The notes under the pieces are model-generated. The model had not been told where the DNA came from. It saw only the letters and a list, made by a program, of their open reading frames with translations, and did not search any database. Positions 1-46,999 of a DNA stretch of 64,000 nucleotides are shown one piece after another. The DNA comes from Euglena gracilis. Taxonomy: Eukaryota > Euglenida > Euglenophyceae > Euglenales. The DNA is taken from positions 8,854,241-8,918,240 of the forward strand of contig CP154955.1 of the NCBI GenBank assembly GCA_039621445.1. Direction: 5' to 3'. How positions within the stretch are numbered: the stretch's first letter is position 1; each line of letters starts with the position of its first letter. The translations under genes and the position numbers were made by a program.

Positions 1-542
1 TTTTCTTTGCCATTTTCCCTTGAAAAACGTAAAAAAACACAGATTTTTGTGCATAATTTGGGGGGAGTGGGTCCCACCGCTTTGATGCACCCAATGCAGT
101 GGTAAAGGTTCACCACTTCCTTGCATCCAAAGGAATGGGTGCTTGAGGGCTACCTCTCTCCGGCTGCAGGTTGCCATGCACTGGCACCACGTCGTCCCCC
201 CAGTCTTACACCCCGGTGGCGGGGTATAACGTGGCCGCTGTGGTGAGTGTCGTTGCACCTGGCCTGCTGGGTGCTGAAGCATCAGCAGCTGATGGGGCTG
301 CAGCGGCGGAGCCGAAGCCGCAGGCCAGCCGCAGGGCCCTTGGGAACCAAAAATTGGTGCCGGTGGACGTGCACCGTTACTGGGTGGCTGTGCACCCACC
401 ATCAAAAGATGCTCTGTCTCCATCTTTTGCCGGGCCTGTCGATGGTCCAAAAACGGCACCGTAACACCATATCCCGGAGGGGACGGTGTAGTCATTTGGT
501 TTGAACCCACTCAGAAGCCACTAAGGGTGGCTGTAGGAGCGC
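1..542. mobile_element. Right end of a CTTAAG-family element, with decayed coding remnant
   Basis: The stretch resembles, in inverted orientation, 20560-20790 of the element at 19151-21205. Both carry a run reading roughly GGGTGCTGA-GCATCA-CAGCT. An open frame at 171-464 is not conserved in frame between the copies, so it is read as a remnant and not a gene. The end-like sequence at 508-535 (CCACTAAGGGTGGCTGTAGG) matches the right inverted terminus near 21180. The left end lies outside the window. Confidence 0.4.
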
Positions 543-1990
543 CAAAGGAAGTCACTTATTACTCCTCTATTGGTGGTTTACTTGCGCATTTGCGCGCATC
601 ACGTTGTTTTATGGACGCAAGTGCGCAAATAAACACATGTAAACTGAACAATTTACATCTGTTTTATTTGCGCATTTGCGCCCACAAACAACGTGATGCG
701 CGCAAATGCGCAAGTAAACCACTTCCGCTGTCGGCGTTTGACGGCTGTGTTTCTGTCACACCATTCTTCTTTGCGTTCATTTGCGCAAATGTGCGCATCA
801 AACACAAAACATTTTTATGCGCGCATAAAAATGTTTTGTGTTGGTGCGCGCATTTGCGCCCATAAGCTTGCGCGTTGACAAACAGTGTGGTAAACCCACC
901 AACTGGATGGCCCGTTGGTCCGTGCCGTCACGGCCTCTTTGTCACACCGTTTATCAGCAGCGTCAGTTCGTGGGTACCAAAGCCCAATCCTTGAAGGACA
1001 CGTTTGTGTTTATTTGCGCAATTGCGCGCATCAACGTGAACATGTTGGTGCGCGCATTTGCGCGCATCAAACACAATTTTGTCCTTCCAGTGCTGGGCTT
1101 CTTCTGCAGGGTTCTTTGCCACACAACTGGTTGTGTGGGTCCTGGGTATAAGCTGGGTGGGAGACACCCGTCCCCTTTATTCCCTTCATTCCCCGTGGAC
1201 CCCATTTCTTCACCCTCTGCGCATCCCTTCCCCAACACCCCACACTCACCTTCCTTCCCCTGCGTCCTTCCCGCTGGCTCGGTCACACCACACCCACACC
1301 CCCCGGACCTTCCCACCTGCACTTTAACGAAAAGCCAACAAACACCACCACACTGGGGTGCCGCAAAGCGACGCAGTCCGGCAAACACCCAGGACGCACA
1401 CCGCCGGCAGCTCGGACACACTCGGTGAAACAGCCAAAAGAAGCACAGCAGTGGCAGTAAGGGCCCCCGTTCCTATGGTTTTTTTTTGCGTTTTTTTTTT
1501 TTTGGGCCCCGTAGGGTCCGGCCACACCACACCCCCCGGACCTTCCTCCCTGCACTTTAACGAACAGCCCACAAACACCACACTGGGGTGCCGCAAGCGA
1601 CGCAGTCCGGCAAACACCCAGGACGCACACCGCCGGCAGCTCGGACACACTCGGTGAAACAGCCAAAAGAAGCAACAGGGGCAGTAAAGGTCCCGTTCCT
1701 ATGGTGCTTTTTTGCGTTTTTTTCAGGGTGGGCCGGCAGGGTCCCGTAGGTTTGGGCCCACAAAGTCCTTCCCGACACCCCCAAAAATCACTGTTTTTCG
1801 CCAAAATCCCGGGGGTCTCACAGCCAAAATCAGAATTTCGATCGTTTTTTGCACTCTCTTGTTGCCGTGTTTTCACACCCCCCGGACCTTCACAGCCGAA
1901 ACAGAGCACAATCAAAAAAATTGTAAATTTGCGCAAGTGCGCGCATCAAACGAAAAAAGCTTAAGTGCGAATTCGGCTGCCTAAGCAGAA
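543..1990. mobile_element. CTTAAG-family element with GCGCATTTGCGC palindromes and an internal direct duplication
   Basis: The right end near 1957-1985 reads AAAAGCTTAAGTGCGAATTC followed by GGCTGCCTAAG, as at other members' ends. The interior holds many copies of the self-complementary motif GCGCATTTGCGC or close variants (about 583, 672, 700, 778, 845, 1013, 1050, 1932). Roughly 1305-1500 is repeated with divergence at 1535-1725, an offset of about 230 bp. Block 890-970 recurs inverted near 20085-20180. No credible gene seen. Confidence 0.5.
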
Positions 1991-3500
1991 GTGGTATTTT
2001 TTAACTCAGGTGTTATATTTTCCACTTCAGGGGTAGCTTTTTTACCTGGCCTTGAACATATCCAGTCTCAAGGGCTCAAAAAAGGGCTTTCATTTGCTTT
2101 TTGTGGAGGAAACTTTCCACCCTGTATCCTTATGGCGCTGTATGTGTTGGGGACCCCTCCACCGGCACCCCAATTTTCGAAGTCTTTGCATTTCAACTGA
2201 AAATGTCTGTTTCGAAAAATTTAAAATTTGCCGGATAAGAAAAAGTTATGAGAATCCAATGCACAAAAATCGACCAATTTTGAACAGGGAAAGAATCAGG
2301 GGTGGAGGTCTTCAAGCCCCCCCCCCTCCACCAATTTCCCCACCCCCTGGCTCATGGGGGTCCGTCCATTTCCCAAACAGGGGAGGGGTAAAATATTCTC
2401 TGTCTACTACTGTGATGTATGAAATGCCACCCTGCAATATGAGATATTCGTGGGAAATGCCGACTGATCACTCTTTGAGCTTGATTTTGCAAAAGCATGC
2501 GAGACATGCTGCTCACATTATCACCCAGCATCCCCCAACATTCTTGCTCCCCACACCCGACCGAGCCCAAAACTCAACCGATCAGGAAAAAAATAATTCA
2601 TGGCATGCTTTTCATTGAATAACTCGAATATTTTCACAAATGGGCGATAATTCCCAATCGATTTTTAGAGTGAAAGGCCACATGTCTGTTTGTAGACCAT
2701 CCAATATTTGCATTGGATTTCCCCATCATTGCTTCCTTCGCACCTTTCTATTCCTCTTGAAGGGAGAAACATTAAAGAGTAGTAAAATTTCACAACAAAA
2801 CAGACACCAAAAGACCATTTTGACCCAGGGTGGGTGTTGGGTCTTGGATGGGTTCAGGCGAATTTCTTTTGGGAATGGCCATTGCCAGACCCTGGCACAT
2901 TGAGGTCGCGGGGGGGAGGGGAGGGGGCGAGCTCTGGCACTGCTACCAAAGCCCACCGGGGGTTGCCGACTGCAAAGACGCCTTCTCTTCCGGGGGTGGT
3001 GCGTTTGGGTGTGCAGGTTGAAAGATTGTCTGGAAAAGCCGTTTCGAATGTGTCCTGTTGACCACTTCGACGATGCGTCGCAGGAAACAAACATTATTCG
3101 CGCATCGTCCCGTAAATTATGTACTTCCAGCTGTTCCAAATAACATATTTTTAGGAATTTTTTTTTGCACTTTTACTATTTTTTTTTTTACATTTTTTTT
3201 CACATTCTTTCATTGCATTTTTTTTGCATTGCATATTTTGAGGTGCCTTGTTGCACATTTCCCTCCCACTCCTGACATTGGCGACAATGGACAGAGAGTG
3301 GTTCTTTTTTCCTTCACGACACCTAAATTCACACCGCTCCATATTTTCTTTTGCTTTGTGCATTTGCACATTTTTGGCGCATTTTCGCCTATTTATTTCC
3401 ATGGTTGGCCTGGCGCATTACCCCCAGCGATATGCTACGTGTACCAATAAATTCACCAATACGCGCATCCATGCCTTGTTTGTGAATTTCGGTTCTTTAT
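1991..3500. other. No gene identified
   Basis: AT-rich sequence with T-runs (3155-3230) and G/C tracts near 2315-2345 and 2908-2935. Minus-strand open frames around 2860-3100 (Arg/Pro-rich) have possible acceptors but no family match and no consistent donor. Nothing supported. Confidence 0.3.
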
Positions 3501-3656
3501 GATTTACTTCATGAATATCTGGTTTTCTGAATTATAAAAAATACACAACAAAACATATAACAATAAATATCCACGACATTCGAGGATGGTGGCAAATGCG
3601 TCACCGCCACAACGCCAGATGGTCTTCTGAATCCAACAGGAAAGCCAATTTGACAG

Positions 3657-3735
3657 TGCAAGCGAGCAAAGAACAACAGCAAATATGGAGTGTGCAACCG
3701 AGCAAAGAACAACAGTAAATATGGAGTGCATCCGA
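3657..3735. repeat. 36-bp tandem duplication
   Basis: GAGCAAAGAACAACAG begins at 3664 and again at 3700, followed both times by (C/T)AAATATGGAGTG. The 36-bp period is a multiple of three and lies in a minus-strand open frame that follows a pyrimidine-rich tract and AG near 3770. It could be part of an exon (hydrophobic, Leu/Phe-rich), but no family is recognised. Confidence 0.4.
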
Positions 3736-3899
3736 GGGCATCCTCCAGGGGACTCAGCAGAGCTGCATACATGACGGGGTGCGTGAATAAAACAGAGAGA
3801 CAGCGTACGCCAGGGGACAGGGTACAGCTAACGGCGCGGCACACGAGCAGCTCGTGCACCAAAAGGAGCCATGCTGCTGTCTCATGAGTTTAAACAACC

Positions 3900-4435
3900 A
3901 CACACACACACATGCACACTGTGTGTGCACACATATGTGTATGTGTTTGTGAACACTATGTGGACACACACAAAATGCATACACACATATGCGTGCATGC
4001 ATTTTGCGTGCATGTGTCTCAGGCACAGGGGCACAAGGGCTGGCTGGACCCCCACCCCCCCAGGGGGTGGGGGTCCGGGGGGGGGGGGGTCCGGCCCCCA
4101 AAGGCCCAAATCCAGCCGGATTGGCATTTTTTCAGCCAATTTTACAGGTGAAAACCCCAAAGCCACCCAAAAATGCCATTTTAGCCATTTTTGACCCCCT
4201 TTTTCAAATTTTTTTTTGGTGCTTTTCGGTCCAACCCGGCTTCGCCTGGCCCGAACTTTATTTCAGTGGACCCCCCCCCCCCTCGGGGGTCTGCAGCCCG
4301 TCTGGGAGGTGCTGTCTGGAAAAAAGGTGCTCGCTGGCTAGACCCGGGGAAGGGTGGGGTCCCCTTCGGCTTGAGAAAACCCCTGCTCCGGCCGCTTTTC
4401 ACAACCCCGCTGGGGGTGCATTGTGCTGAAATTGA
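3900..4435. repeat. CA/TG-rich stretch followed by a GC-tract element
   Basis: Imperfect (CA)n/(TG)n at 3898-4000, then a GC-tract segment (4043-4420) with C8-C10 and G8-G11 runs. The segment has the TTTTTGACCCC-type interior shared with other GC-tract elements in the window. A (TG)n run follows at 4452-4478. No gene. Confidence 0.45.
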
Positions 4436-4617
4436 TGTTTGACCTTCAGGGCTGTGTGTGTGTGTGTGTGTGTGTGTGATAACACAACCCACCACAAAAC
4501 TCGAAAATGCCCCAACCTTCTGAAGTCTTTAAAAGAGTCTTCATTAAGTATTCTTTGAAAAGAATACTGGTGGGTGTATGTCTGCAGGTTGCACATGCTG
4601 TACATAATTATATAAAT

Positions 4618-4942
4618 GGCAGCCATACTCTAAATGGACCCCCCCCCCCGAGGGGGGGTCCATTTAGAGTGTCCAGGGGTCAAAATAGTTTTTTGTGTTA
4701 ACGATGGAATAGGGTTAGGTGCGCGACTTAGGGTTAGGGTTAGTTAGGCTTAACTTATAGATGGGTGTTAGGTGTACAAGTTAGGCCTAATCCTAACCCT
4801 AAGTCGCGCACCTAACCCTATTCCATCGTTAACACAAAAAAAATGGACCCCCCTGGACACTCTAAATGGACCCCCGAGGGGGGGTCCATTTAGCACTCTA
4901 AATGTACCCCCGAGGGGGGGGTCCATTTAGAGTATGGCTGCC
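4618..4942. mobile_element. 325-bp foldback MITE with TTAGGG-like core
   Basis: The ends are inverted copies: GGCAGCCATACTCTAAATGG on the left and its complement on the right. Inside, GTTAACGATGGAATAGGGTT (about 4698) is repeated inverted near 4820, making almost the whole element one hairpin. The centre contains TTAGGGTTAGGGTTAG and its complement. It is related to the element at about 30911-31171. The flanks are TA-rich, so a TA duplication is possible but cannot be delimited. Confidence 0.75.
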
Positions 4943-5073
4943 ATATAAATATGCATATGCAACAACACAGACATGCAATGACAAGATCCCAAAAAAGACC
5001 ACCTCATTTTAAAACAAGGCAAAAACACAGCGGCATACATGTTTCGGATGCGGCGCTGGTGATCCTATAGGAC

Positions 5074-5155
5074 CCCAGCCATGGCATCGCCGGATCGCAG
5101 GCCTCCACGTTCCTCCTGCACACCGCCTCCATCCATCCTCGTGCCTTGCGGAGAA
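5074..5155 (-). CDS. Candidate exon, strand unresolved
   Basis: On the minus strand, an AG after a pyrimidine-rich tract (5156-5157) opens an 82-nt stretch ending at GGG|GTCCTATAG, with two open frames. On the plus strand a 111-codon open frame begins at 5081 in a strong context (GCCATGG) and runs to 5416, ending in a helix-like segment (ELVERMRNAAERAKLVCG). The minus reading would place it downstream in the U-box gene. No homology recognised; the two readings exclude each other. Confidence 0.25.
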
Positions 5156-5419
5156 CTACCACCGCACAGCAGACAAATGCGTGGGCGGGAAGGACACAGA
5201 AGCGAGAGGCAAGTGTGGAGCGGAGGTGGGGAGGTGTGGGAGTGCCTGCGTGGTGCCCCTGGGCATGGTGAAGAAGGGGAATTCGAGCTTGTTGAGCGGA
5301 TGCGAAATGCGGCGGAGAGAGCGAAACTTGTGTGCGGGTTTAAAAACAAGCCACAATTGTTGAGATTATTGACCGGATGTGAAAAACGTTGTGGAATTTC
5401 GAATACATACGCATAATCA

Positions 5420-6440
5420 CCAAGGCAGAATTCAATTGCACTTGTAAATTGCCGAATAGATAATTTCTGGTAAACACATTGTGACAAATGACAGGTGCCA
5501 AAAGGCTGCAATCCAACACAACCACATTTGGGTAACTGATGTTGAGGATTGCTTTGGGTCTCCAAATGGCAGCCTTTGGGGAGAGGGGTTGTAAGCAAGC
5601 TTGCCAGCAAAATTGTTCAAAATATGGATCTCTTTCATATGCAATCGTTCCCCAGGACCTGCAGGCCCTTGCTTATATAAACCTGTGCATGTTTGCGGCA
5701 TACTTTGACCCATAAATCTTGTTCGGTGGGGAACGTGACCGTTCCAGGGGAAATCAAAATGTACCTGACAACCATGCAACCAGGGTTTTTATAAGGCCAT
5801 GGGGAGGGGGGCCCCCCACCCCTCCACGGGGTACCCCACCACCCCCAGGGGGGGGGTCTGGACCCAATTTTGGGGGTCAATTTCGGGGCCAAAATTCTCT
5901 TCGATGCTTCGCGCCGAAAAAAAAGGACCAATTTGGCCTTCCCCCCCCCCGACCTCCAGCGGGGAGCCACAAGGCCCTAGGAGCACCTCTGGGGGGGGGG
6001 AGGGGTCCGGCCAGGGGCCAAGACCGGGGGGGGGGGAGGGTCGGCACCCACCCACCCACCCCCTGGGGTGGACCCCCGGGGGAGGGGGGGGGTTCCGGGG
6101 GACCCACCCACTTTTGCCCGAAAATGGGCAAAATGCTAAAAATAGCACCCTTTTCAATTTTTTGGCGCCTTCGGCGCTGAAAAAGATATACCCACCAGCC
6201 CCTACCCCACCCCTCCAGGGAGGGGGGGGGGAGGGGGTCCAAGACTAAAAAAAAAAAACCGCTGGGTCCGGCGAACACACCCGCCGTACCCCCCCCGGGT
6301 CCAAACAAAAAAAAAGCCCTGGATGGAGCAGTCGTCGCAGAAAACAATCACTCTCACTTTAACATTATTTTGGTTGGGAAGGGTAATGGAGATACGGGGT
6401 GGGATGGGAGCGACACCACAGCGGCAGTGGAAAGAGTAGG
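5420..6440. repeat. Gene-free stretch with GC-tract elements
   Basis: 5790-6310 contains alternating C and G homopolymer tracts (up to 10 nt) around GCTTCGCGCC near 5908 and a UUCG-type hairpin (GGCGCCTTCGGCGCTG near 6164). Open frames across this stretch are Gly/Pro low complexity on both strands and are not genes. Confidence 0.5.
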
Positions 6441-6470
6441 CAGTCAGAAGAGGGAGGTTGCGCGATGGAC

Positions 6471-27821
<21,351 letters not shown>

Positions 27822-27829
27822 CTGCGTGA

Positions 27830-28530
27830 AAAGGAGACAAGACAGTTTGGTCTCGCTTCGGGGGGGGGTCATTGAACGGGTATGCTTCCCGATAATGAAT
27901 GATGCAATCTGTCCCACCACCGCCCCAAAATCACAGCAAAATGCTTGAATCCTCAATCTCTCAAGCCCTTCAAGAAATTGATTCCCCCAAATAGAAGCCA
28001 TTGGTTTGTAATTTAGATTTCTGGGGGGCTTTCCAATTGGGGAGTTAGTGCCAAAATATTTTTTTTGAAAAATATTCCTCCAATAATTTTCTTTGCACAA
28101 TGAACAACGGGGAAGATTTCGTCAAATTCTGTGATTTTTCCTGGCGTGTTTTTCTGTGTCCCAAAAAACCTTTCTGGAATAAAGAAATATTTTCATACAT
28201 TGGGTCTGGCATTTGGTCGGCCCAACAAAAAAATCATAGGGTAGGGGGAGGCCAAACTCCCCCACCTACTTTCAATTACCAATAACGGAGGGATCACACA
28301 GAAATTTAAATGAATACATATCGACCCATTCATTCATGATGCAACCATTAAAATAGTAAAAACTATAAATAAACGCGTCCGGAAATCATGGAAATGGGGG
28401 GAGGTGCCTGCCTGGTCCCAAAATGATATTCTTCTGGGCTTCTGGTGCCTTCAGGAGTGTCTGGGACAAATGTCCGGGAACTTTTGACCATGTGCCCTAC
28501 CAAGCCCTTTTTTTAAACCAACCAACCAAC
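27830..28530. other. Gene-poor; possible 5' extension of U-box gene
   Basis: The minus-strand frame of exon 27756-27821 stays open to about 28100 with reasonable composition (NQFLEGLERLRIQAF), but a pyrimidine-rich tract and AG separate it from the U-box. The rest is AT-rich. No promoter identified. Confidence 0.3.
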
Positions 28531-28537
28531 CAGCCAA

Positions 28538-28930
28538 ATCAAAGGAAATGTCCGGAGACCTAATTTGAAGCCCTTGGAACGCCCCATCTACTGGTATTTT
28601 GATTTCCCCGCAACTCCCCACCCAGACCGAGATACAGCTGTCTTCGGCGCAGATGGCCGTTTTGTACACTTTTTCCACTGTTCGACTTACCCGTTTTCGG
28701 GGGGTGGGGGGACAAAAAATCGATGTGTTCAAAATTTCTCAAAAATGATGCAAAATCAAAGGAAATGTCCTGAGACGTAAATTGAAGCCCTTGGAACGCT
28801 CTATGTACTGGGATTTTGGTTTCCCCACAGCTCACCGCCTAGCCCGAGATACGGCCGTTTTCCGGCCAATTTAGGCCATTTCGTACACTTTTTCCACTGT
28901 TCGACTTAGCCGTTTTTGGACAAAAAAAAT
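28538..28930. repeat. 217-bp tandem duplication
   Basis: ATCAAAGGAAATGTCC begins at 28538 and again at 28755. It is followed both times by TTGAAGCCCTTGGAACGC, then GAGATAC-GCCGTTTT and CACTTTTTCCACTGTTCGAC. Two diverged copies. Continues into a satellite-like segment. Confidence 0.85.
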
Positions 28931-29080
28931 TCGAAAAATTCGAAATTTTTTTTTGCCTGAAATGATGTTTTTTGGCCTCCCGGACCCGGAAAAAATGTTT
29001 TTGAGCCGAAAATGAGCGTTTTTTGACCCGCCAGCGCCCCGTTTTGGCCCGAAATTGGTGAAAAATGCCCTTTTGCACTG
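28930..29080. repeat. Inverted fragment of the satellite found at 63.3-64.0 kb
   Basis: GGCCTCCCGGACCCGG, GAGCCGAAAATGAGCGTTTT and CGCCAGCGCCCCGTTTTGGC are complements of the repeat unit at the right edge (TTTTCGGCTCAAAAACAG and related words). It shows the satellite unit is dispersed. Confidence 0.7.
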
Positions 29081-29216
29081 GATAAAATTTGAAAAAAAAT
29101 CTTCCTGTTTTGAGTGGTCTCTTGATTCACAATATATTCCGTCATTTAGTATTTCAGATGCAACAAAACAAACAAGAACGGAAAAACAATGTGGTGAAAA
29201 TAATGAACAGCAAATG

Positions 29217-43282
<14,066 letters not shown>

Positions 43283-43969
43283 CTGCCCATGGAAGACGGA
43301 CAAGCATGTGAAATACCTTTTCATCCACCTTGAAAAACTGATTTTTTTCACTACCGATGACTGTCAAATAATTAAATTGAACTGCGAAGAAATAAATTTG
43401 ATCAAATTTGAGGGCATATATCAATCAAATAGAACCAAAGCAACTTTAAAAGAAGGCCACCACTCTGTACACAAACAGAAACCATCCACCTTTTTTTTTG
43501 ATGATGTCCAAAAAAAATTCAGATTATTTGTATTTGTTTGAAGGCATAGCGTTGGCGTTGAGGTTTCATACCAAAGACTGAAAATTTTATTGCTGATTGT
43601 GATGTTTTCTTTGCTTTGAGCGAACCTGGTCACCCAGAGCCCAGGGCATTCATTGAGTGTTGGTTTTTGTACATTGTAGGGTGTCATAACCCCCCTTATG
43701 AAATGGTGGGTCTAACCAAATCTAACGCGATGACAAAAATAAATTGTATTAATGAAAATAAAATAATTCCTTTGCAACTGTATTGGTGCTCAACCACAGC
43801 CTAGCCAAGGTGTTCCTGCACCTCGATGCATGGGAGGGTTCCTGAGCACACGGATTCGGAAGGGGAAATAAATGTGTCCAGGTGCACAGTGGGAAGCATT
43901 TTGGACATGGCCAGTGCAACTATTTCAAAAACAGGAAAAACAAGCAAGCTCCGTATTACGGTATTGCCT

Positions 43970-44340
43970 GGTTCTGGGGGGTTACCCCCCCCCCCTACCT
44001 TTCCATTACTTACCAACCCCCCTGGGGGGGGAGGGGGGTCGCTTTCCACTTTCAAAAAACCACTCAGTCACTTTTCCAGAAGCAGTCAATCACTTCCCAC
44101 CCCGGGGGGGGGTCAATCACTTTGGCCACTCGGCCAAAAATGGCTCAAAATCAATGGATTTTGGCCAACCCGCCCCCCCCCCCCCAAATTCCGGCGCCTT
44201 CGGTGCCGGGTGGCCACTTTCCGTCACCGACCCCAGCCCCCCCGGGGATCCGGAGCCAAAAACCAGTCAATCACCCCGAAAAAACTTGTCAGTCACCCCT
44301 GGGGGGCGGGTCACACCTTGGACGATCTACCCCCATGAAT
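43970..44340. repeat. GC-tract element(s) with CAGTCAATCACT words
   Basis: C and G tracts at 43984-44035 and 44100-44250. ACCACTCAGTCACTTTTCC and CAGTCAATCAC words recur at 49100-49290. Hairpin CCGGCGCCTTCGGTGCCGGG near 44199. Ends unclear. Confidence 0.45.
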
Positions 44341-44734
44341 GCTCTACGGACACTCTAGGTTACCGCCCCTCTCATCTCTGTGGAGCCTTGGGCAACCAAA
44401 CATCAAGACACTTTTTGGGCCCAAAGCAAGCAGTGAAGCCACTTCAAAGAGGAAACCACCCCCTAGAATGAACCCTGATCTGAAACCTTCCAAAAAAACA
44501 AGCACATTCAAATACTGTATGTCGAAACATCACTCTTTTCAAAGGAAAACGGGGTGGGGGCACTATTGTGCTGATATGTATGTGCATCAACACGCAACTC
44601 TAATTCCACTTTTCTTGGAAAGCCACATCAGCACCCCGTGAAAATTTTGGTAGGGGAAATTAGAGGCAGGAGCAACCTTCAAAACACCATTCACATGGAA
44701 TCAGGACAAGCATTGAAAACACACACCTGCATCA

Positions 44735-44800
44735 ATGCTGCTATTCAGGGCTGTGAATCCGTGTTTCTGTCTGCTCCCCAACACTGCTGCGAACAGGGGT
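44735..44800 (-). CDS. Weak candidate exon
   Basis: Minus strand: acceptor AACAACCCCTGTTCGCAG|CAGTGT, donor TTGATGCAG|GTGTGTG, one open frame (VLGSRQKHGFTALNSSID), phase 1 to 1. No family match and not in phase with the mTERF exon downstream. Boundaries approximate. Confidence 0.2.
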
Positions 44801-44907
44801 TGTTTGAAAAACCCGTAGAGTTCCGGCTTTCAGCCTGTTCAAAAGGTGATTAGTGGAGATTGGGGTGTGTCTATTCGGTCAGCAGGCTGGAAAAGACCGA
44901 TACCCAA

Positions 44908-45299
44908 CAGGGGGGGGGGGATGCAACAAAGCTCCTCAAAATGTGCAATGCAAAAAAAAAATGCAAAAAATGCAATTTGCACATGTAAATTCCTTCAGGA
45001 GCTCCCCGAGGCTGGACATTTGCAAAATGAGATATGGTTGGTTCACCTTACTGCATCCACTTATGTTTCATTGCACAACTACTGGCAATGTTGAATTAAT
45101 CCAAAAGTGAGGTCCAAAACATCCAGTTGTCTGAAAGTGGATAAATTTTCCTGTAAAAGAACCGAAAAGGCAAAGTATGCAAAAAAAGAAACAACAAAAA
45201 TGCGACTTTTGCTAAATTTTTCACTGTGCAAAAATGCACATTTTCAAGATTTTGGATTAGCAAAAAAATGCAAATCATGCAACTTGCATATCCCTCCTG
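44908..45299. mobile_element. TGCAAAA-rich element, copy 2 (7-bp target duplication)
   Basis: Begins CAGGGGGGGGGG then ATGCAAC and ends ACTTGCATATCCCTCCTG. Flanked by TACCCAA on both sides (44901-44907 and 45300-45306), a perfect 7-bp duplication. The interior is shorter than in the other copies but keeps runs of GCAAAAAAA. Confidence 0.85.
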
Positions 45300-45833
45300 T
45301 ACCCAACACAAAGAAGACACCTGAATTCAGGTGTAAACTCAGATGCTGCTGCCCGAAAAAAAATTCCCGAGGGAACCCAAAAACTCAGCAACATAACCGA
45401 GAACCAAACTTGTCATTAAATTTCTGTCAGGGTGGGCGGTTAGCTGAGCTGACCGCCCACTCTGGCATTAATTAAGTTTGGCCAGGATGGCTGAAAAAAA
45501 GATAACCGCATGCTGGGTTGGTCCTGGTGGGAGGCAGGGGTCAGGCTTGAGAAACACCCCTGGTTGCAAAAGCCCACTCACGATTCCATACAGCGGGGGA
45601 ATCAGGAGCAGCGGTTTGCTTTGCTACCGAGCACACCCACACCCACCCTCCCACCCAGCCACCTCCCACCCACCCACAAACAATTTCTTAAAAGACCAGA
45701 GAGGGGTCCCCCAACCCACCCAGGGGACACCCCTAGCCCCTTGGGGGCCAGGGTGGGGGGGGGCGGGGGACCCACTTTTGAGGAGTCAATTTTGGGGTCA
45801 AAAATGGCTAAAACCCCGCCTGTGGCAGGGGAC

Positions 45834-46839
45834 CAGGGGGGGGAAAAAATGCAACTGGGCCCTTCAAATTATGCAAGTCAAAAAAATGCAAAAAAATGCA
45901 AAAAAATGCAAAAAATGCAAAAAAATGCAACTTGCAAAGAAAACCCTGAGAAAACCCTGAGAAAAGGCTGGAATGTAACAGAGTTGCTGCCTATAATCCA
46001 TAGGCATGTGACAATGCCGGTGTATACCTGTCAATGATTCACAAAGAAGTCCTCCTGGACATATATTGCAAAAACTGGCTCCTACACTAGACAAGTGTGG
46101 GGGGGGTTGTGGGGGTGGGGGGGTGGGGGCGGGGGGTGTGGGGGGGTGTGGGGGGGTCATGTGGAGGTACTCTGGGGGGGGGATGGCGGGGGTGTGGGGG
46201 GGTGGGGGTCCCTGTGGGGGGTGGGGAGGCGGTCCGCACATGCGGTGGGGGGCAATTTTGCGGCCCTTAGGGAGGTAGGGAGGGGGTGACGGCGCCGGGG
46301 GTGTGGGGAGGGGGGGTGGGGGGGGTAGGGGCGGTGGATACGTGTGGCGGGCTGTTGTTGGGGTTAAATGTTAGTGTAGAGCCAGGTTTTATTGGGTTTT
46401 TTTGGGGGGTGTGGTGTGGTTTGGGTGGGTTTTGTGTGTGAGGCTCCCTGTCTCGTTTTCGCGGCCCTTTTTTTGCCACTCCCCCTCCTCCTTTCGGGGG
46501 GGCAGGGGGCGTGCGGGGGTGCCGGGGGAGCGGGTGGTGGGGCCGGGTAAGGTGTGGGGGGGGCGGGACCTGTGCTTGCCGCCTTCCGGGTCGTGGGGGG
46601 TAATGTTCTTACCTCCTCCTGGAAGACAACAGCAAGCACTGAGACCCCAAAAACCCCAGGCAACTGCAGAGGGACCAGAGACAAAACATGACATTGGCGA
46701 CCAACTGCAAAAAAGTTTTCCAGGACAAAATATTTTATGCAAAAAAATGCAAAAAAAATGCAAAAAAATGCAAATTTCGGAAAAACCCGATTATGCAAAA
46801 AAATGCAAATTATGCAAGTTGCATTCCCCCCCCCCCCTG
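45834..46839. mobile_element. TGCAAAA-rich element, copy 3, enlarged by a G-rich insertion
   Basis: Ends CAGGGGGGGAAAAAATGCAA and complement of TTGCATTCCCCCCCCCCCCTG. Flanks CAGGGGAC on both sides (8 bp identical, one base possibly shared with the element end). It matches copy 1 up to AAGTCCTCCTGGA and again from GGAAGACAACA. The difference is the insertion at 46060-46614. Confidence 0.8.
46060..46614. mobile_element. 555-bp G-rich insertion with 9-bp direct repeat
   Basis: Inserted in copy 3 of the TGCAAAA element; CCTCCTGGA lies at 46051-46059 and again at 46615-46623. About 46098-46600 is extremely G-rich on the plus strand (many GGGG runs separated by T/GT), with strong G-quadruplex potential. 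No inverted ends seen. 9-bp duplications are typical of Mutator-like elements, but the assignment is open. Confidence 0.7.
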
Positions 46840-46999
46840 CAGGGGACCCACAAGGCCGCCCTTTGGGGGGGGGGGGCACCGCACCCACCCACTCAACCCA
46901 CTCAGGGTCCAAACCATAAAAAAAACACCTGACACATACGCACACACGAACCCCCCGTCTCTGTCGATGCATGGGGGAAATACACATTTTAGTTAATTC

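Larger units (their letters stand above)
45670..46920. mobile_element. GC-tract element interrupted by a nested TGCAAAA element
   Basis: The outer element (CCAACCCACCCAGGGGACAC … GTCAATTTTGGGGTCA … CGCCTGTGGCAGGGGAC / CCACAAGGCCGCCC …) is split at GCAGGGGAC by copy 3 of the TGCAAAA family. Its words match 38880-39060. Nesting shows the outer element is older. Confidence 0.65.

Noticed and set aside
171-464. 97-codon frame at the left edge as a transposon protein
   Set aside because: The related copy near 20.6 kb is not open in the same frame, and there is no match to a transposase.
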